Positions 1-9,635 of a stretch of 64,000 nucleotides of DNA are shown one piece after another. Both the position numbers and the translations under genes were made by a program. Location: positions 1,681,501 through 1,745,500 of the forward strand of contig NZ_CP060139.1 in the NCBI RefSeq assembly GCF_014524565.1. Direction: 5' to 3'. This DNA is from Croceimicrobium hydrocarbonivorans. GTDB taxonomy: Bacteria > Bacteroidota > Bacteroidia > Flavobacteriales > Schleiferiaceae. The notes under the pieces were generated by a model. It made no database searches. It saw nothing but the letters and a program-made list of their open reading frames with translations, and was not told where the DNA came from. Numbering within the stretch: position 1 is the first letter of the stretch; each line of letters starts with the position of its first letter.

Positions 1-1533
1 AATATCGAAGGCATTACTGCGGTGAATTAAGGCCGACAAAGCGTCTACGGGCTCACCATTCAACATCACGTCCACCTTCACCATATCGCTTTCGCGGTAG
101 CCAGTGGGGTGATAATCGAAAGAAGCATAACCACGGGAAATAGACTTTAATCGATCGTAAAAGTCAAATACAATCTCCGCCAAGGGCATATCAAAACTCA
201 ACTCTACCCGCTCGGAAGTAAGGTAAACCTGATTGGTAAGGATACCGCGCTTCTCAATAGCCAAATTCATTACTGCACCAACATAGTCGGCCTTGGTAAT
301 TATCTGAGCTTTGATATAGGGCTCCTCGATATGATCCATTTTAGTTGGATCTGGAAATTCGGTAGGGTTATTTACAATCACGCAGCGCTCCGGATCCTTC
401 TTCATAAAGGAATGGTAGCTTACGTTGGGCACAGTTGTGATAACCGTCATATTAAACTCGCGCTCCAAACGCTCCTGGATAATCTCCATGTGGAGCATAC
501 CCAAGAATCCGCAGCGAAAACCAAAACCTAGAGCTGCCGAAGATTCAGGCTCGAAGGTTAAACTGGCATCATTCAGCTGAAGTTTCTCTAAGGAGGCGCG
601 TAACTCTTCGAACTCATCTGTATCTACCGGATAAATTCCGGCGAATACCATGGGCTTTACGTTTTCAAAACCGGCAATAGGCTTATCTGCTGGGCGCTCT
701 ACGGTGGTGATGGTATCTCCCACCTTCACCTCTTTAGCTTCTTTAATCCCGGAAATAATATAACCTACATTACCGGTGCCAATTTCTTTTTGGGGCTCTT
801 GCCGAAGACGTAAAACTCCAATTTCATCGGCATCATACTTACTTCCGGTATTCATGAACTTTACCGCAGAACCCGATTTCATAGAACCGTTTACCACCTT
901 AAAGAAGGCCTCAATACCACGATAAGGGTTAAAAACGGAATCAAAAATTAGGGCCTGTAAAGGTGCATCGGGATCTCCTTCCGGAGCGGGAATCCGTTTC
1001 ACTACCGCTTCTAAAATATCGGAAATACCAATTCCGGTTTTAGCGGAAGCCATGATAATATCTTCATCTTCACAGCCAATCAAATCAATAATTTGATCCT
1101 TTACCTCCTCGGGGTTGGCACTGGGAAGATCTACCTTATTGAGCACGGGAATAATTTCCAAATCATGCTCTAAGGCTAAATACAAGTTTGAAATGGTTTG
1201 CGCTTGAATACCCTGCGCGGCATCCACCACCAAAAGAGCCCCTTCACAAGCGGCAATAGCCCGAGAAACTTCGTAGGAGAAATCTACGTGTCCGGGGGTA
1301 TCAATCAGGTTGATGGTATAAGTGCTGCCCTCATGGATATAATTCATCTGGATCGCGTGGCTCTTAATGGTAATACCACGTTCGCGCTCCAGGTCCATAT
1401 CATCGAGCAGCTGGTTTTTCGCCTCACGCTCCGTAACCGTCTGCGTATGCTCTAATAAACGATCTGCCAGGGTACTTTTACCATGGTCGATATGAGCAAT
1501 GATGCAGAAATTTCGGATGTTATTCATCTTCAT
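1..1533 (-). CDS. lepA: Elongation factor 4 (LepA), C-terminus cut by window edge
   Basis: Ribosome-associated translational GTPase that acts on stalled or wrongly translocated ribosomes. The frame is open from the ATG at 1533 to the left edge, giving 511 codons of a protein usually near 600, so roughly the last 90 residues lie outside the window. Visible motifs are the P-loop HIDHGKST at residues 14-21, DTPGH at 78-82 and the guanine-specificity motif NKVD at 132-135. Long EF-G-like domains follow. The ATG at 1527 (MNNIRN) is an equally plausible start, and a further in-frame ATG lies at 1548. A variant Bacteroidota -7 box, TACTTTCG, sits at 1564-1557 on the minus strand. The identification is secure; the exact start is not. 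Confidence 0.96.
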   Translation of the reverse strand, partial: MKMNNIRNFCIIAHIDHGKSTLADRLLEHTQTVTEREAKNQLLDDMDLERERGITIKSHAIQMNYIHEGSTYTINLIDTPGHVDFSYEVSRAIAACEGALLVVDAAQGIQAQTISNLYLALEHDLEIIPVLNKVDLPSANPEEVKDQIIDLIGCEDEDIIMASAKTGIGISDILEAVVKRIPAPEGDPDAPLQALIFDSVFNPYRGIEAFFKVVNGSMKSGSAVKFMNTGSKYDADEIGVLRLRQEPQKEIGTGNVGYIISGIKEAKEVKVGDTITTVERPADKPIAGFENVKPMVFAGIYPVDTDEFEELRASLEKLQLNDASLTFEPESSAALGFGFRCGFLGMLHMEIIQERLEREFNMTVITTVPNVSYHSFMKKDPERCVIVNNPTEFPDPTKMDHIEEPYIKAQIITKADYVGAVMNLAIEKRGILTNQVYLTSERVELSFDMPLAEIVFDFYDRLKSISRGYASFDYHPTGYRESDMVKVDVMLNGEPVDALSALIHRSNAFDI

Positions 1534-1655
1534 AGGGCGCAATTTCATTTAAACTGCGAAAGTACGTAAAAGGACGACCTAAAAATCGATTCACATACTA
1601 AGCCCCCTTATCTGTCCCATTTCTTATGGTTTAGTACTGAGAATCAAGTGTATTC

Positions 1656-1686
1656 TTGGGATACTAGGCGCTATCTCTTACATTTA
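1656..1686 (+). promoter_or_regulatory. Bacteroidota-type promoter of first CHU_C gene
   Basis: TTG at 1656-1658, a 20-nt spacer, then TACATTTA at 1679-1686. This is one mismatch from the TAnnTTTG -7 consensus of the phylum. The predicted transcript would start near 1691, just ahead of the ATG at 1708. Confidence 0.45.
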
Positions 1687-1707
1687 CGGTTTATAATGAA
1701 CTGTGGC

Positions 1708-4083
1708 ATGAAATTATTCAAACAACTAATCGCTTTGGCCTTTGTATTTCTCCTGCTGGGAAATCAAAAAGCCGAAGCTTCTCACTTTTCCAGTGGGGAA
1801 ATCTATTACCGCTGGGCACCAACCGCTAACGACTCTAGCCGATACGAAGTTTTTGTAAACTGGTATCGTAATAATGGGGGGATTGCCATTACCCAAACCA
1901 CTCAGGTAGTGTGTATTACCAGCAGTTGTTTCCCCAATGTAAATGTTACTCTCAACCGTCTTATGCCGCCTCCCGGCCAAGCTTCTCCCAATGATAACAA
2001 TGGGGGTTGGATTGTACCTGGATTAGATGAGTGCGCCAATGCTACCGATCCTTCTTATAAAGATCTTTCCGTACATAAATTTTCAGGCTTTGTAAGCTTA
2101 CCCGGTACTTGTGGTGACTTTAAGTTTACGGCTAATGCGATTTGCTGTCGTGATGTTTCCACCAATTTGTCTACCTCACCCAACATGTATCTGGAGGCTA
2201 AATTGAACAATACTTTGGGAGAAAGTTCTTCTCCCGAGATTCAAGCTCCGGCGGGAAAAGCATTCTGCTTAACGCAGCCCGGTGCCAAGCCTTTCCAGTT
2301 TATTCAAGCGGCTATTGATGCAGACAATGACAGTATTTTATACCGTTTTGGACATCCACAATCCGGAGTAGTTTGTGGACCGGGAACCAATATTGCTTTC
2401 TCTGCCGGTTATACCGTAAACGCTCCTTTTCCAAGTTCTACCGGGATTGTGATTGATCAGAGTACGGGTATTTTCACCTTCAGTCCTAACCAACAAGGTT
2501 CCTATGTGGTAAAAATTGTGGTGGAAGACTGGCGTTTTGACCCCATCACTTTGCAGTGGTTAAATATTGGGGAATCAGTACGTGAAATTCAGATTCCGGT
2601 TACGGCTAACTGTAATCCTGCTTCTGCAGAAGGTCCACGATTATCTTTAACGGCCGCTTCTAATAATGCCGCCATTCAAAACTTCACCCAGGCAGAGGTA
2701 GATAGTTTAAAGAACCTCTACAACATGCGAGTTTTCCGTGGTGAAGACAGTATTAGCAATGGTACTGCCACAGTTCACCAGATTCCGATTTTCCAAGGCT
2801 ATCAGTGCTTCGATTCCATTGTATCGATTGAATTCAATAATAATGTTCGCTGTTCTTCGGTAGATCCAACTGACTTCCGTCTGATTGGTCCTGATGGAGT
2901 AGCACGTCCGGTAGTAGATGTAGAAACCAACTGTCAATTCCTGGTTTCACGTAACCTCGATCTCAAATTAAACCAACCTCTGGATGTAGATGGAACCTAT
3001 GTACTGCAGATCCGTCGTGGTAATGATGGTAACACCCTAACCAATGAGTGCGGTATTGAACTTTCAGAATTCTATACCTTCCTGATTCCGGTAAGTGGAT
3101 GTCCTGCTCCTACTTATGAATTGGATGGTCTTACCGTTGAAGGTGATGTGAACGTTCGTTTAGACTGGTCGGGTAATGCAGCCCTGCAAGATCCTTCCAT
3201 CATAGCCACCTTTAACTCTTGGAATATCTACCGTGCTGATGCCGGAAGACGTCCTTTCTCACTGCTCAAAGTGGTGGACGATGCCAATGCTCGTTTCTTC
3301 GTGGATAGCTTTGCGCCCAATGGATACTATGTAGATAACTTCATCTACGATTATCAAGTGCAATTGGTATACAATGGCAAAGGACGTATCCCTAGCCGTT
3401 TCTGCTCAAATATCAACCTGCGCATCGACAGTGCTCAGCGTTCCGATAACAACCTTCCATTGTACTGGAATCATTTCAAGTGTATTGACCCATCCGTAAG
3501 AAACTACGATGTGTTTAATGGTAAGCGCGATACTACCGTTCCTGCTCCTGGCATTAGCTGGACCTTGCAATCGCAAACTACCGATACCATTGCCAATATT
3601 GCGATCCCTGCCGGAGACAGTATCACCCAAGGTACTTATGCCGCTCGCGTAGTAGCACGAAACGTAAATGGTAGCAGTCGTACTGATTCTTCAGAATCCA
3701 ACTGGGTGTACTACTACGTGGTGTACTACCCACCGGTAATTCCAGATCCTCCCCCAACCGTTGGCGAAGTAATCATCCCGAATATTATTACCCCTAATGG
3801 TGATGGATTTAATGACCGCTTCTACATTAAAGCACCCCTTGATGGAGGAGCTCAATACGAAAATATCTCCGTTAGTATTTTCAACCGTCATGGTGAGCGC
3901 GTATACCAAAATGAAGATTTTGCCAGCATTAATGATGAAAATCAAGGTTGGAATGGTGTGAATAATTCAGGGCAAGAATTGGCCTCCGGAGTGTACTTCT
4001 ACATCATCCAAATGGAAAATCCGGCTTCTAACGAATCACAGACCCTACAAGGGAATATTACCATCAACACCGGTGGTCTATAA
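1708..4083 (+). CDS. Secreted CHU_C-domain protein, array copy 1
   Basis: Predicted cell-surface or secreted protein of 791 residues, function unknown. The start at 1708 (MKLFKQ) is preferred over upstream in-frame codons at 1648 and 1696 because it opens a normal signal peptide (hydrophobic core, then KAEAS) and matches copy 2. After the signal comes a beta-rich region starting SHFSSGEIYYRW, with paired cysteines (ITSSC, DECAN, GTCGD, CCRD). A cadherin/PKD-like stretch (DADNDS, FSPNQQGSY) and two Fn3-like segments follow. The last ~100 residues are a gliding-motility CHU_C domain beginning IPNIITPNGDGFNDRFYI. By family knowledge this is a type B sorting signal for the type IX secretion system. 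Much of the middle is nearly identical in DNA to copy 2. It has its own terminator at 4107-4138, so it is probably monocistronic. Confidence 0.88.
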   Translation: MKLFKQLIALAFVFLLLGNQKAEASHFSSGEIYYRWAPTANDSSRYEVFVNWYRNNGGIAITQTTQVVCITSSCFPNVNVTLNRLMPPPGQASPNDNNGGWIVPGLDECANATDPSYKDLSVHKFSGFVSLPGTCGDFKFTANAICCRDVSTNLSTSPNMYLEAKLNNTLGESSSPEIQAPAGKAFCLTQPGAKPFQFIQAAIDADNDSILYRFGHPQSGVVCGPGTNIAFSAGYTVNAPFPSSTGIVIDQSTGIFTFSPNQQGSYVVKIVVEDWRFDPITLQWLNIGESVREIQIPVTANCNPASAEGPRLSLTAASNNAAIQNFTQAEVDSLKNLYNMRVFRGEDSISNGTATVHQIPIFQGYQCFDSIVSIEFNNNVRCSSVDPTDFRLIGPDGVARPVVDVETNCQFLVSRNLDLKLNQPLDVDGTYVLQIRRGNDGNTLTNECGIELSEFYTFLIPVSGCPAPTYELDGLTVEGDVNVRLDWSGNAALQDPSIIATFNSWNIYRADAGRRPFSLLKVVDDANARFFVDSFAPNGYYVDNFIYDYQVQLVYNGKGRIPSRFCSNINLRIDSAQRSDNNLPLYWNHFKCIDPSVRNYDVFNGKRDTTVPAPGISWTLQSQTTDTIANIAIPAGDSITQGTYAARVVARNVNGSSRTDSSESNWVYYYVVYYPPVIPDPPPTVGEVIIPNIITPNGDGFNDRFYIKAPLDGGAQYENISVSIFNRHGERVYQNEDFASINDENQGWNGVNNSGQELASGVYFYIIQMENPASNESQTLQGNITINTGGL

Positions 4084-4106
4084 ACAAGCTTCGAAGACTC
4101 GATTAG

Positions 4107-4138
4107 AAAAGGCCGATTTCACTGAAATCGGCTTTTTT
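4107..4138 (+). terminator. Intrinsic terminator after CHU_C copy 1
   Basis: Nine-base-pair stem GCCGATTTC/GAAATCGGC with a 3-nt loop, preceded by A residues and followed by six T residues, 24 nt after the stop codon. Confidence 0.9.
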
Positions 4139-4242
4139 ACTAGTTGGAAACACCTTTTACTCATTTATATAAGTCAATAAGTATTTTGCTGTCTCAGTAC
4201 TAAGTACATTGTTATACATTAGCGTTCCAAAATTTTCGAGGT

Positions 4243-6612
4243 ATGAAATTTTTAAAATTACTAGGCTTAGTTCTATTATTCTCATTGAGCCTTAGCCCTT
4301 TAGAGGCGTCCCACTATTCCAGTGGTGATATTTATTATAAATGGTCTCCAATCGCCAGCGATTCTAGTCGTTACGAAGTTTTCGTAAACTTTTATCGGAA
4401 TAACGGTGGTGCGACAATTCCCGGTGGTACTTTCCAAATTTGTATTACCAGTAGTTGTTATCCAAACATCAACGTAACCCTTAACAAGCTTTTACCTCCT
4501 ACAGGTCAAGCTTCTCCTAACGATAACAATGGTGGATGGATTGTACCCGGATTGGATGAGTGTGCCAATGCTACGGATCCTTCTTATAAAGATCTTTCCG
4601 TACATAAATGGAGTGGCTTTGTGAGTTTACCCGGTACTTGTGGTGACTTTAAATTTACCGCTGCACCTCCTTGCTGTCGTGACGTATCAACCAATTTGGC
4701 AACTTCTCCGAACATGTACCTCGAAGCCAAATTGAATAATACTTTGGGAGAAAGTTCTTCTCCTGAGATTCAAGCTCCGGCGGGAAAAGCATTCTGCTTA
4801 ACGCAGCCCGGTGCCAAGCCTTTCCAGTTTATTCAAGCTGCTATTGATGCAGACAATGACAGTATTCGTTACCGCTTTGGTCATCCTCAGTCTGGTAACA
4901 ACTGTGGTCCTGGTACCAACATCGCTTTCTCTGCCGGTTATACCGTTAACGCTCCCTTCCCAAGTTCTACCGGGATTATTATTGATCAAAAGACAGGTAT
5001 CTTTACCTTCAGTCCTAATCAACAGGGTTCTTACGTAATTAAGATCATTGTTGAAGATTGGCGTTTTGACCCCATTACCTTACAATGGCTGAACATTGGT
5101 GAGACCGTGCGTGAAATTCAGGTTCCGGTTACGGCTAACTGTAACCCTGCTTCTGCAGAAGGTCCACGATTATCTTTAACGGCCGCTTCTAATAATGCCG
5201 CCATTCAAAACTTCACCCAAGCAGAGGTAGATAGTCTTAAAAACCTCTACAATATTCGTGAGTTTCGTGGTGAAGACAGTATCAGCAATGGTACTGCCAC
5301 AGTTCACCAAATTCCGATTTTCCAGGGTTACCAATGTTTTGACTCTATTGTTTCGATTGAGTTTAGCAACAATATTCGTTGTTCTTCAGTAGATCCAACA
5401 GACTTCCGTCTGACTGGTCCTGATGGAGTAGCACGTCCGGTAGTAGATGTAGAAACCAACTGTCAATTCCTGGTTTCACGTAACCTCGATCTCAAATTAA
5501 ACCAGCCTCTGGATGTAGATGGTACCTATGTACTACAGATCCGTCGTGGTAATGATGGTAACACCCTTACCAATGAGTGCGGTATTGAACTTTCAGAATT
5601 CTATACCTTCCTGATTCCGGTAAGTGGATGTCCGGCTCCTACTTATGAACTGGATGGTCTTACCGTTGAAGGTGATGTGAACGTTCGTTTAGACTGGTCG
5701 GGTAATGCAGCCCTGCAAGATCCTTCCATCGTAGCTACCTTTAACTCTTGGAATATCTACCGTGCTGATGCCGGAAGACGTCCTTTCTCACTGCTCAAAG
5801 TAGTAGACGATGCCAATGCTCGTTTCTTCGTAGATAGCTTTGCGCCCAATGGATACTATGTAGATAACTTCATCTACGATTATCAAGTGCAATTGGTATA
5901 CAATGGCAAAGGACGTATCCCTAGCCGTTTCTGCTCAAATATCAACCTGCGCATCGACAGTGCTCAGCGTTCCGATAACAACCTTCCATTGTACTGGAAT
6001 CATTTCAAGTGTATTGACCCATCCGTAAGAAACTACGATGTGTTTAATGGCAAACGCGATACTACGGTTCCTGCTCCTGGCATAACCTGGACTTTACAAT
6101 CCCAAACTACCGACACCATTGCCAATATTGCGATCCCTGCCGGAGATAGCACCACTCAAGGAACTTATGCCGCTCGCGTAGTAGCACGAAACGTAAATGG
6201 TAGCAGTCGTACTGATTCTTCAGAATCCAACTGGGTGTACTACTACGTTGTATATTACCCACCGGTAATTCCAGAACCACCTGCAACAGTAGGTGAGGTA
6301 ATTATCCCGAATATTATTACCCCTAATGGTGATGGATTTAATGACCGCTTCTACATTAAAGCACCTCTTGATGGAGGAGCTCAATACGAAAATATCTCCG
6401 TGAGTATTTTCAACCGCCACGGAGAGCGCGTGTACAAGAATGAAGATTTTGCCAGCATTAATGATGAAAATCAAGGCTGGAGTGGTGTGAATAATTCCGG
6501 TCAGCAATTAGCCTCTGGAGTGTACTTCTACATCATCCAAATGGAAAACCCCGCCTCTAATGAATCACAAACCCTGCAAGGGAATATTACTATCAACACG
6601 GTTGGTATGTAG
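4243..6612 (+). CDS. Secreted CHU_C-domain protein, array copy 2
   Basis: Paralogue of the preceding gene, 789 residues. It has a signal peptide (MKFLKLLGLVLLF, cleavage expected near LEAS), the same cysteine-containing N-terminal region, two Fn3-like segments and a C-terminal CHU_C domain (IPNIITPNGDGFNDRFYI, then SGVYFYII). The start ATG at 4243 is unambiguous. Protein identity to copy 1 is very high from about residue 100 onward. The regions around residues 60-75 differ (IPGGTFQI here, ITQTTQVV in copy 1). DNA identity is patchy, with near-identical blocks alternating with blocks rich in silent differences. It is closed by its own terminator. No promoter as good as that of copy 1 or 4 was found; TACATTAG at 4215-4222 lacks a correctly spaced TTG. 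Function unknown; probably a type IX secretion substrate. Confidence 0.88.
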   Translation: MKFLKLLGLVLLFSLSLSPLEASHYSSGDIYYKWSPIASDSSRYEVFVNFYRNNGGATIPGGTFQICITSSCYPNINVTLNKLLPPTGQASPNDNNGGWIVPGLDECANATDPSYKDLSVHKWSGFVSLPGTCGDFKFTAAPPCCRDVSTNLATSPNMYLEAKLNNTLGESSSPEIQAPAGKAFCLTQPGAKPFQFIQAAIDADNDSIRYRFGHPQSGNNCGPGTNIAFSAGYTVNAPFPSSTGIIIDQKTGIFTFSPNQQGSYVIKIIVEDWRFDPITLQWLNIGETVREIQVPVTANCNPASAEGPRLSLTAASNNAAIQNFTQAEVDSLKNLYNIREFRGEDSISNGTATVHQIPIFQGYQCFDSIVSIEFSNNIRCSSVDPTDFRLTGPDGVARPVVDVETNCQFLVSRNLDLKLNQPLDVDGTYVLQIRRGNDGNTLTNECGIELSEFYTFLIPVSGCPAPTYELDGLTVEGDVNVRLDWSGNAALQDPSIVATFNSWNIYRADAGRRPFSLLKVVDDANARFFVDSFAPNGYYVDNFIYDYQVQLVYNGKGRIPSRFCSNINLRIDSAQRSDNNLPLYWNHFKCIDPSVRNYDVFNGKRDTTVPAPGITWTLQSQTTDTIANIAIPAGDSTTQGTYAARVVARNVNGSSRTDSSESNWVYYYVVYYPPVIPEPPATVGEVIIPNIITPNGDGFNDRFYIKAPLDGGAQYENISVSIFNRHGERVYKNEDFASINDENQGWSGVNNSGQQLASGVYFYIIQMENPASNESQTLQGNITINTVGM

Positions 6613-6640
6613 TAAATCATAAAACTGAGCGATAACTCAA

Positions 6641-6669
6641 GGCCGTCCAATTTAGGACGGCCTTTTTTT
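6641..6669 (+). terminator. Intrinsic terminator after CHU_C copy 2
   Basis: Stem GGCCGTCC/GGACGGCC with a 6-nt loop followed by seven T residues, 28 nt after the stop codon. Confidence 0.9.
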
Positions 6670-6766
6670 ATGCGAAAAGTGCTAATCCTCAGTCATAAAT
6701 CCCCACAAATTAGTCTGTCTTTACATGGTTGCCTTAGGCTGCTAGCTTGCTTAAAAATTAGCAACC

Positions 6767-9172
6767 ATGAAAATATCAACTTCGGTCTTCCTTCGGTTTC
6801 TTTCCGTTCTATTGCTTCTCACCATAAGCTTTAGCCTAAAGGCCTCGCATTACTCCAGTGGTGAAATATTTTATCGCTGGTCCCCAACTCCCACCGATTC
6901 TTTGCGCTATGAAATCTGTGTCTATTTCTATCGCTATACAGGTTCCCCTGCCACCATTCCCAATCAACCCATCAACATCTGTATCTCCAGCAGTTGCTAT
7001 CCAGATGTTAGCGTAGCTCTAAATAAAAACCTGCCGCCTCCCGGTCAAGCCTCGCCGAATGATAATAATGGCGGTTGGATTGTTAATGGTTTGGACGAAT
7101 GTGCCGATGTAAATGATCCAGATTATAAGGACCTTGCTGCCCATATCTGGTGTGGCTATGCCACTCTTCCCGGTATCTGTGGTGATTTTGAGTTTACCGC
7201 CGGACCACCATGTTGCCGTGATGAAGCCGATAATCTGGTAAACTCCAATGTTCGCAGCATGGTAATTACAGCTAAATTAAACAATACTCTAGGGCATAAT
7301 TCATCCGCCGAAATTCAGGCCCCAGCTGGAAAGGCCTTTTGTTTATCACAACCTGGATCTAAACCTTTTGAATTTTTACAGGCTGCCTTTGATGCAGACG
7401 GCGATAGTTTGGTTTATCGCCTAGGTCATCCAGAAGAGGCCACCGGTTTTCCTGATGCCTTTAACAATGCCTATTGCGGCGGCAAAGCGAACATCCCTTT
7501 TGCTACTGGTTACACGGTAAACAATCCCTTTCCTAGCTCCACTGGTTTTGTGATTGACCAAAAAACCGGAATCTTCCGATTTAGCCCTAGCCAACAAGGT
7601 TCTTATGTAATTAAAATCGTGGTAGAGGATTGGCGATTCGACCCCATTCATTTGCTATGGGTAAAAATCGGTGAGATGGTCCGTGAAATTCAAATCCCGG
7701 TTACCGCGAATTGTAATCCCACCTCGCAGGCCGGCCCACGCTTATCCCTGACCTCTTCTAGCAATAATGCTATTATCCAAAACTTCAGTCAAGCCCAAAT
7801 AGACAGTATGAAGCAGGCATATGACATGCAAGTCTTCTTTGGTGATGACAGTATAAGCAATGGTACCGCTACTATTCATCATATTCCAATCTTCCAGGGC
7901 TATCAGTGCTTCGACTCTATTGTATCGATTGAATTCAATAATAATGTGCGTTGTTCATCTGTAGATCCTACCGACTTCCGTTTAATTGGTCCGGATGGTG
8001 TCGCTCGTCCGGTGGTTGAAGTGGAAACTAATTGCCAATTCCTGGTTACTCGTAACCTTGATTTGAAGTTAAATCAACCCTTAGATGTAGACGGTATGTA
8101 TGTATTGCAGATCCGTCGTGGTAATGATGGAAACACCCTTACTAATGAATGTGGTATTGAGCTCTCAGAATTCTATACCTTCCTAATTCCGGTAAGCGGA
8201 TGCCCTGCTCCTACTTACGAACTGGATGGTCTAACCGTGGAAGGCGATGTAAATGTTCGTCTGGATTGGTCTGGTAATGCCGACCTCACAGATCCTGCGG
8301 TACAAGCTTCTTTCGATGCCTGGAATATCTATCGCGCGGATGCAGGCGTAAGACCCTTCTCTCTCCTTAAGGTTATCAAGGACCCCAGTGCCCGCTTTAT
8401 GGTAGATAGCTTTGCGCCCAATGGATATTATGTAGACAATTTCATTTACGACTATCAGGTGCAATTAGTGTACAACGGTAAAGGACGAATCCCCAGTCGT
8501 TTCTGCTCCAATATCAATTTGCGTATCGACAGTGCTCAGCGATCTGACAACAACCTTCCATTGTACTGGAATCACTTTAAGTGCATTGATCCTTCGGTAA
8601 GAAACTACGATGTGTTTAACGGAAAACGCGATACCTCTGTACCTGCCCCGGGAATTGTTTGGGAGCTGCATTCTCAAACCACCGATACCATTGCCAATAT
8701 AGCTATCCCTGCTGCCGACAGCAATAGCCAGGGAACCTATGCCGCAAGAGTGGTAGCCCGCAATGTAAATGGTGGTAGCCGAACAGATTCATCTGAATCT
8801 AACTGGGTGTATTACTATATCGTGCATTATCCCAAAGATCCAGAACCCAGGGTTGGTGAAGTTCTAATTCCCAATATTATCACACCAAATGGCGATGGCC
8901 TTAATGATCGATTCTACATACAAAGTCCCGCAAATGGGGTACAGTACGAGCATATCTCCTTACGTATATTCAATCGCCATGGTGAGCGAGTTTATCAAAA
9001 CCCCAATTTCGATGCGGTAAATGATGCGGCTCAAGGTTGGGATGGAGTAAACCAATCCGGACAAAGACTGAGCTCTGGGGTGTACTTCTACATCATTGAG
9101 ATGAGCAATCCTTCCAGTGGTGAAGCTCAAAGTTTGGAGGGTACTCTAACTATAAACGCCTACGGATTCTAA
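6767..9172 (+). CDS. Secreted CHU_C-domain protein, array copy 3
   Basis: Third member of the array, 801 residues. The signal peptide (hydrophobic stretch FLSVLLLLTISF, then LKASHYSSG) is followed by the family N-terminal region. It carries a short insertion relative to copies 1 and 2 around residues 220-235 (EATGFPDAF). The central part, about residues 370-700, is nearly identical to copies 1 and 2 at protein level. The DNA there carries many silent differences, so the protein sequence is conserved by selection. The CHU_C domain starts IPNIITPNGDGLNDRFYI. Own terminator at 9192-9224. Function unknown; probably exported by the type IX system. Confidence 0.88.
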   Translation: MKISTSVFLRFLSVLLLLTISFSLKASHYSSGEIFYRWSPTPTDSLRYEICVYFYRYTGSPATIPNQPINICISSSCYPDVSVALNKNLPPPGQASPNDNNGGWIVNGLDECADVNDPDYKDLAAHIWCGYATLPGICGDFEFTAGPPCCRDEADNLVNSNVRSMVITAKLNNTLGHNSSAEIQAPAGKAFCLSQPGSKPFEFLQAAFDADGDSLVYRLGHPEEATGFPDAFNNAYCGGKANIPFATGYTVNNPFPSSTGFVIDQKTGIFRFSPSQQGSYVIKIVVEDWRFDPIHLLWVKIGEMVREIQIPVTANCNPTSQAGPRLSLTSSSNNAIIQNFSQAQIDSMKQAYDMQVFFGDDSISNGTATIHHIPIFQGYQCFDSIVSIEFNNNVRCSSVDPTDFRLIGPDGVARPVVEVETNCQFLVTRNLDLKLNQPLDVDGMYVLQIRRGNDGNTLTNECGIELSEFYTFLIPVSGCPAPTYELDGLTVEGDVNVRLDWSGNADLTDPAVQASFDAWNIYRADAGVRPFSLLKVIKDPSARFMVDSFAPNGYYVDNFIYDYQVQLVYNGKGRIPSRFCSNINLRIDSAQRSDNNLPLYWNHFKCIDPSVRNYDVFNGKRDTSVPAPGIVWELHSQTTDTIANIAIPAADSNSQGTYAARVVARNVNGGSRTDSSESNWVYYYIVHYPKDPEPRVGEVLIPNIITPNGDGLNDRFYIQSPANGVQYEHISLRIFNRHGERVYQNPNFDAVNDAAQGWDGVNQSGQRLSSGVYFYIIEMSNPSSGEAQSLEGTLTINAYGF

Positions 9173-9191
9173 TCTAAATTCGCTTTAACTC

Positions 9192-9224
9192 AATGCCGCC
9201 CCCTAATCGGGCGGCATTTTTTTT
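9192..9224 (+). terminator. Intrinsic terminator after CHU_C copy 3
   Basis: Ten-base-pair stem AATGCCGCCC/GGGCGGCATT with a 7-nt loop, followed by a T run, 19 nt after the stop codon. Confidence 0.92.
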
Positions 9225-9272
9225 AGTCTATCCTCCAAAGCTCAATCGAAAAGCTGCTACACAAAGTGAGGA

Positions 9273-9303
9273 TTGCCCGACCTTAAGCAGCTTTCTACTT
9301 TTA
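9273..9303 (+). promoter_or_regulatory. Promoter in the gap between CHU_C copies 3 and 4
   Basis: TTG at 9273-9275, exactly 20 nt, then TACTTTTA at 9296-9303. The spacing and near-consensus -7 box equal those of copy 1. It points at the small ORF starting at 9318. Confidence 0.5.
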
Positions 9304-9317
9304 AGCAAAATCCAACC

Positions 9318-9449
9318 ATGAAATGTCTTTATTCGCAAAAAGGCCTCGCGACAGTTCTGCTTCTAAATCATTCTGCTCGCCGGGCCTTCTTTTGGATTAA
9401 GAAGTCCCAAGACTCTAAAGTAAGCCTCTTTCAAAATCCTAAAATCTAG
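9318..9449 (+). CDS. Small ORF, 43 residues, unknown
   Basis: ATG at 9318 opens 43 codons beginning MKCLYSQKGLATVLLL and ending at TAG 9447-9449. It lies in the otherwise gene-free 445-nt gap between CHU_C copies 3 and 4. The support is contextual: a promoter 15 nt upstream and a terminator at 9552-9587 bracket it as a separate transcription unit of about 280 nt. The N-terminal third is mildly hydrophobic and the remainder is basic. No family was recognised. The rest of the gap (9450-9551) holds only short repeats (TATCCGG twice) and a weak hairpin at 9520-9537. The transcript could equally be a non-coding RNA. Confidence 0.35.
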   Translation: MKCLYSQKGLATVLLLNHSARRAFFWIKKSQDSKVSLFQNPKI

Positions 9450-9551
9450 CTAATCCAATATCCGGATTTCTAAAGTGTATATCCGGTTCAAATACAGGGC
9501 TGTTTAACTAATCATCCCTAAGGAACTATTATTCCTTTTTCTGTTTCGATC

Positions 9552-9587
9552 AAAAAAGGTGAGCCTTTACTAAGTCTCGCCTTTTTT
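9552..9587 (+). terminator. Intrinsic terminator upstream of CHU_C copy 4
   Basis: Stem AAAAAAGGTGAG/CTCGCCTTTTTT with one G-T wobble and a 12-nt loop. It ends just before the promoter of copy 4, so it must belong to a transcript from the gap and not to copy 3, which already has its own terminator. Confidence 0.75.
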
Positions 9588-9588
9588 A

Positions 9589-9620
9589 TTTGCCCTCAGC
9601 TTCAAGGAGTTCTATTTTTG
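9589..9620 (+). promoter_or_regulatory. Consensus Bacteroidota promoter of CHU_C copy 4
   Basis: TTTG at 9589-9592, a 20-nt spacer, TATTTTTG at 9613-9620. This is a perfect match to the phylum consensus. It places the TTG at 9618 inside the -7 box and makes the ATG at 9636 the real start. Confidence 0.75.
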
Positions 9621-9635
9621 TTGAAATTGATTACT

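Noticed and set aside
4205-4222. Promoter of CHU_C copy 2 (TACATTGT or TACATTAG)
   Set aside because: Neither has a TTG at acceptable spacing, so it was not listed as a feature.
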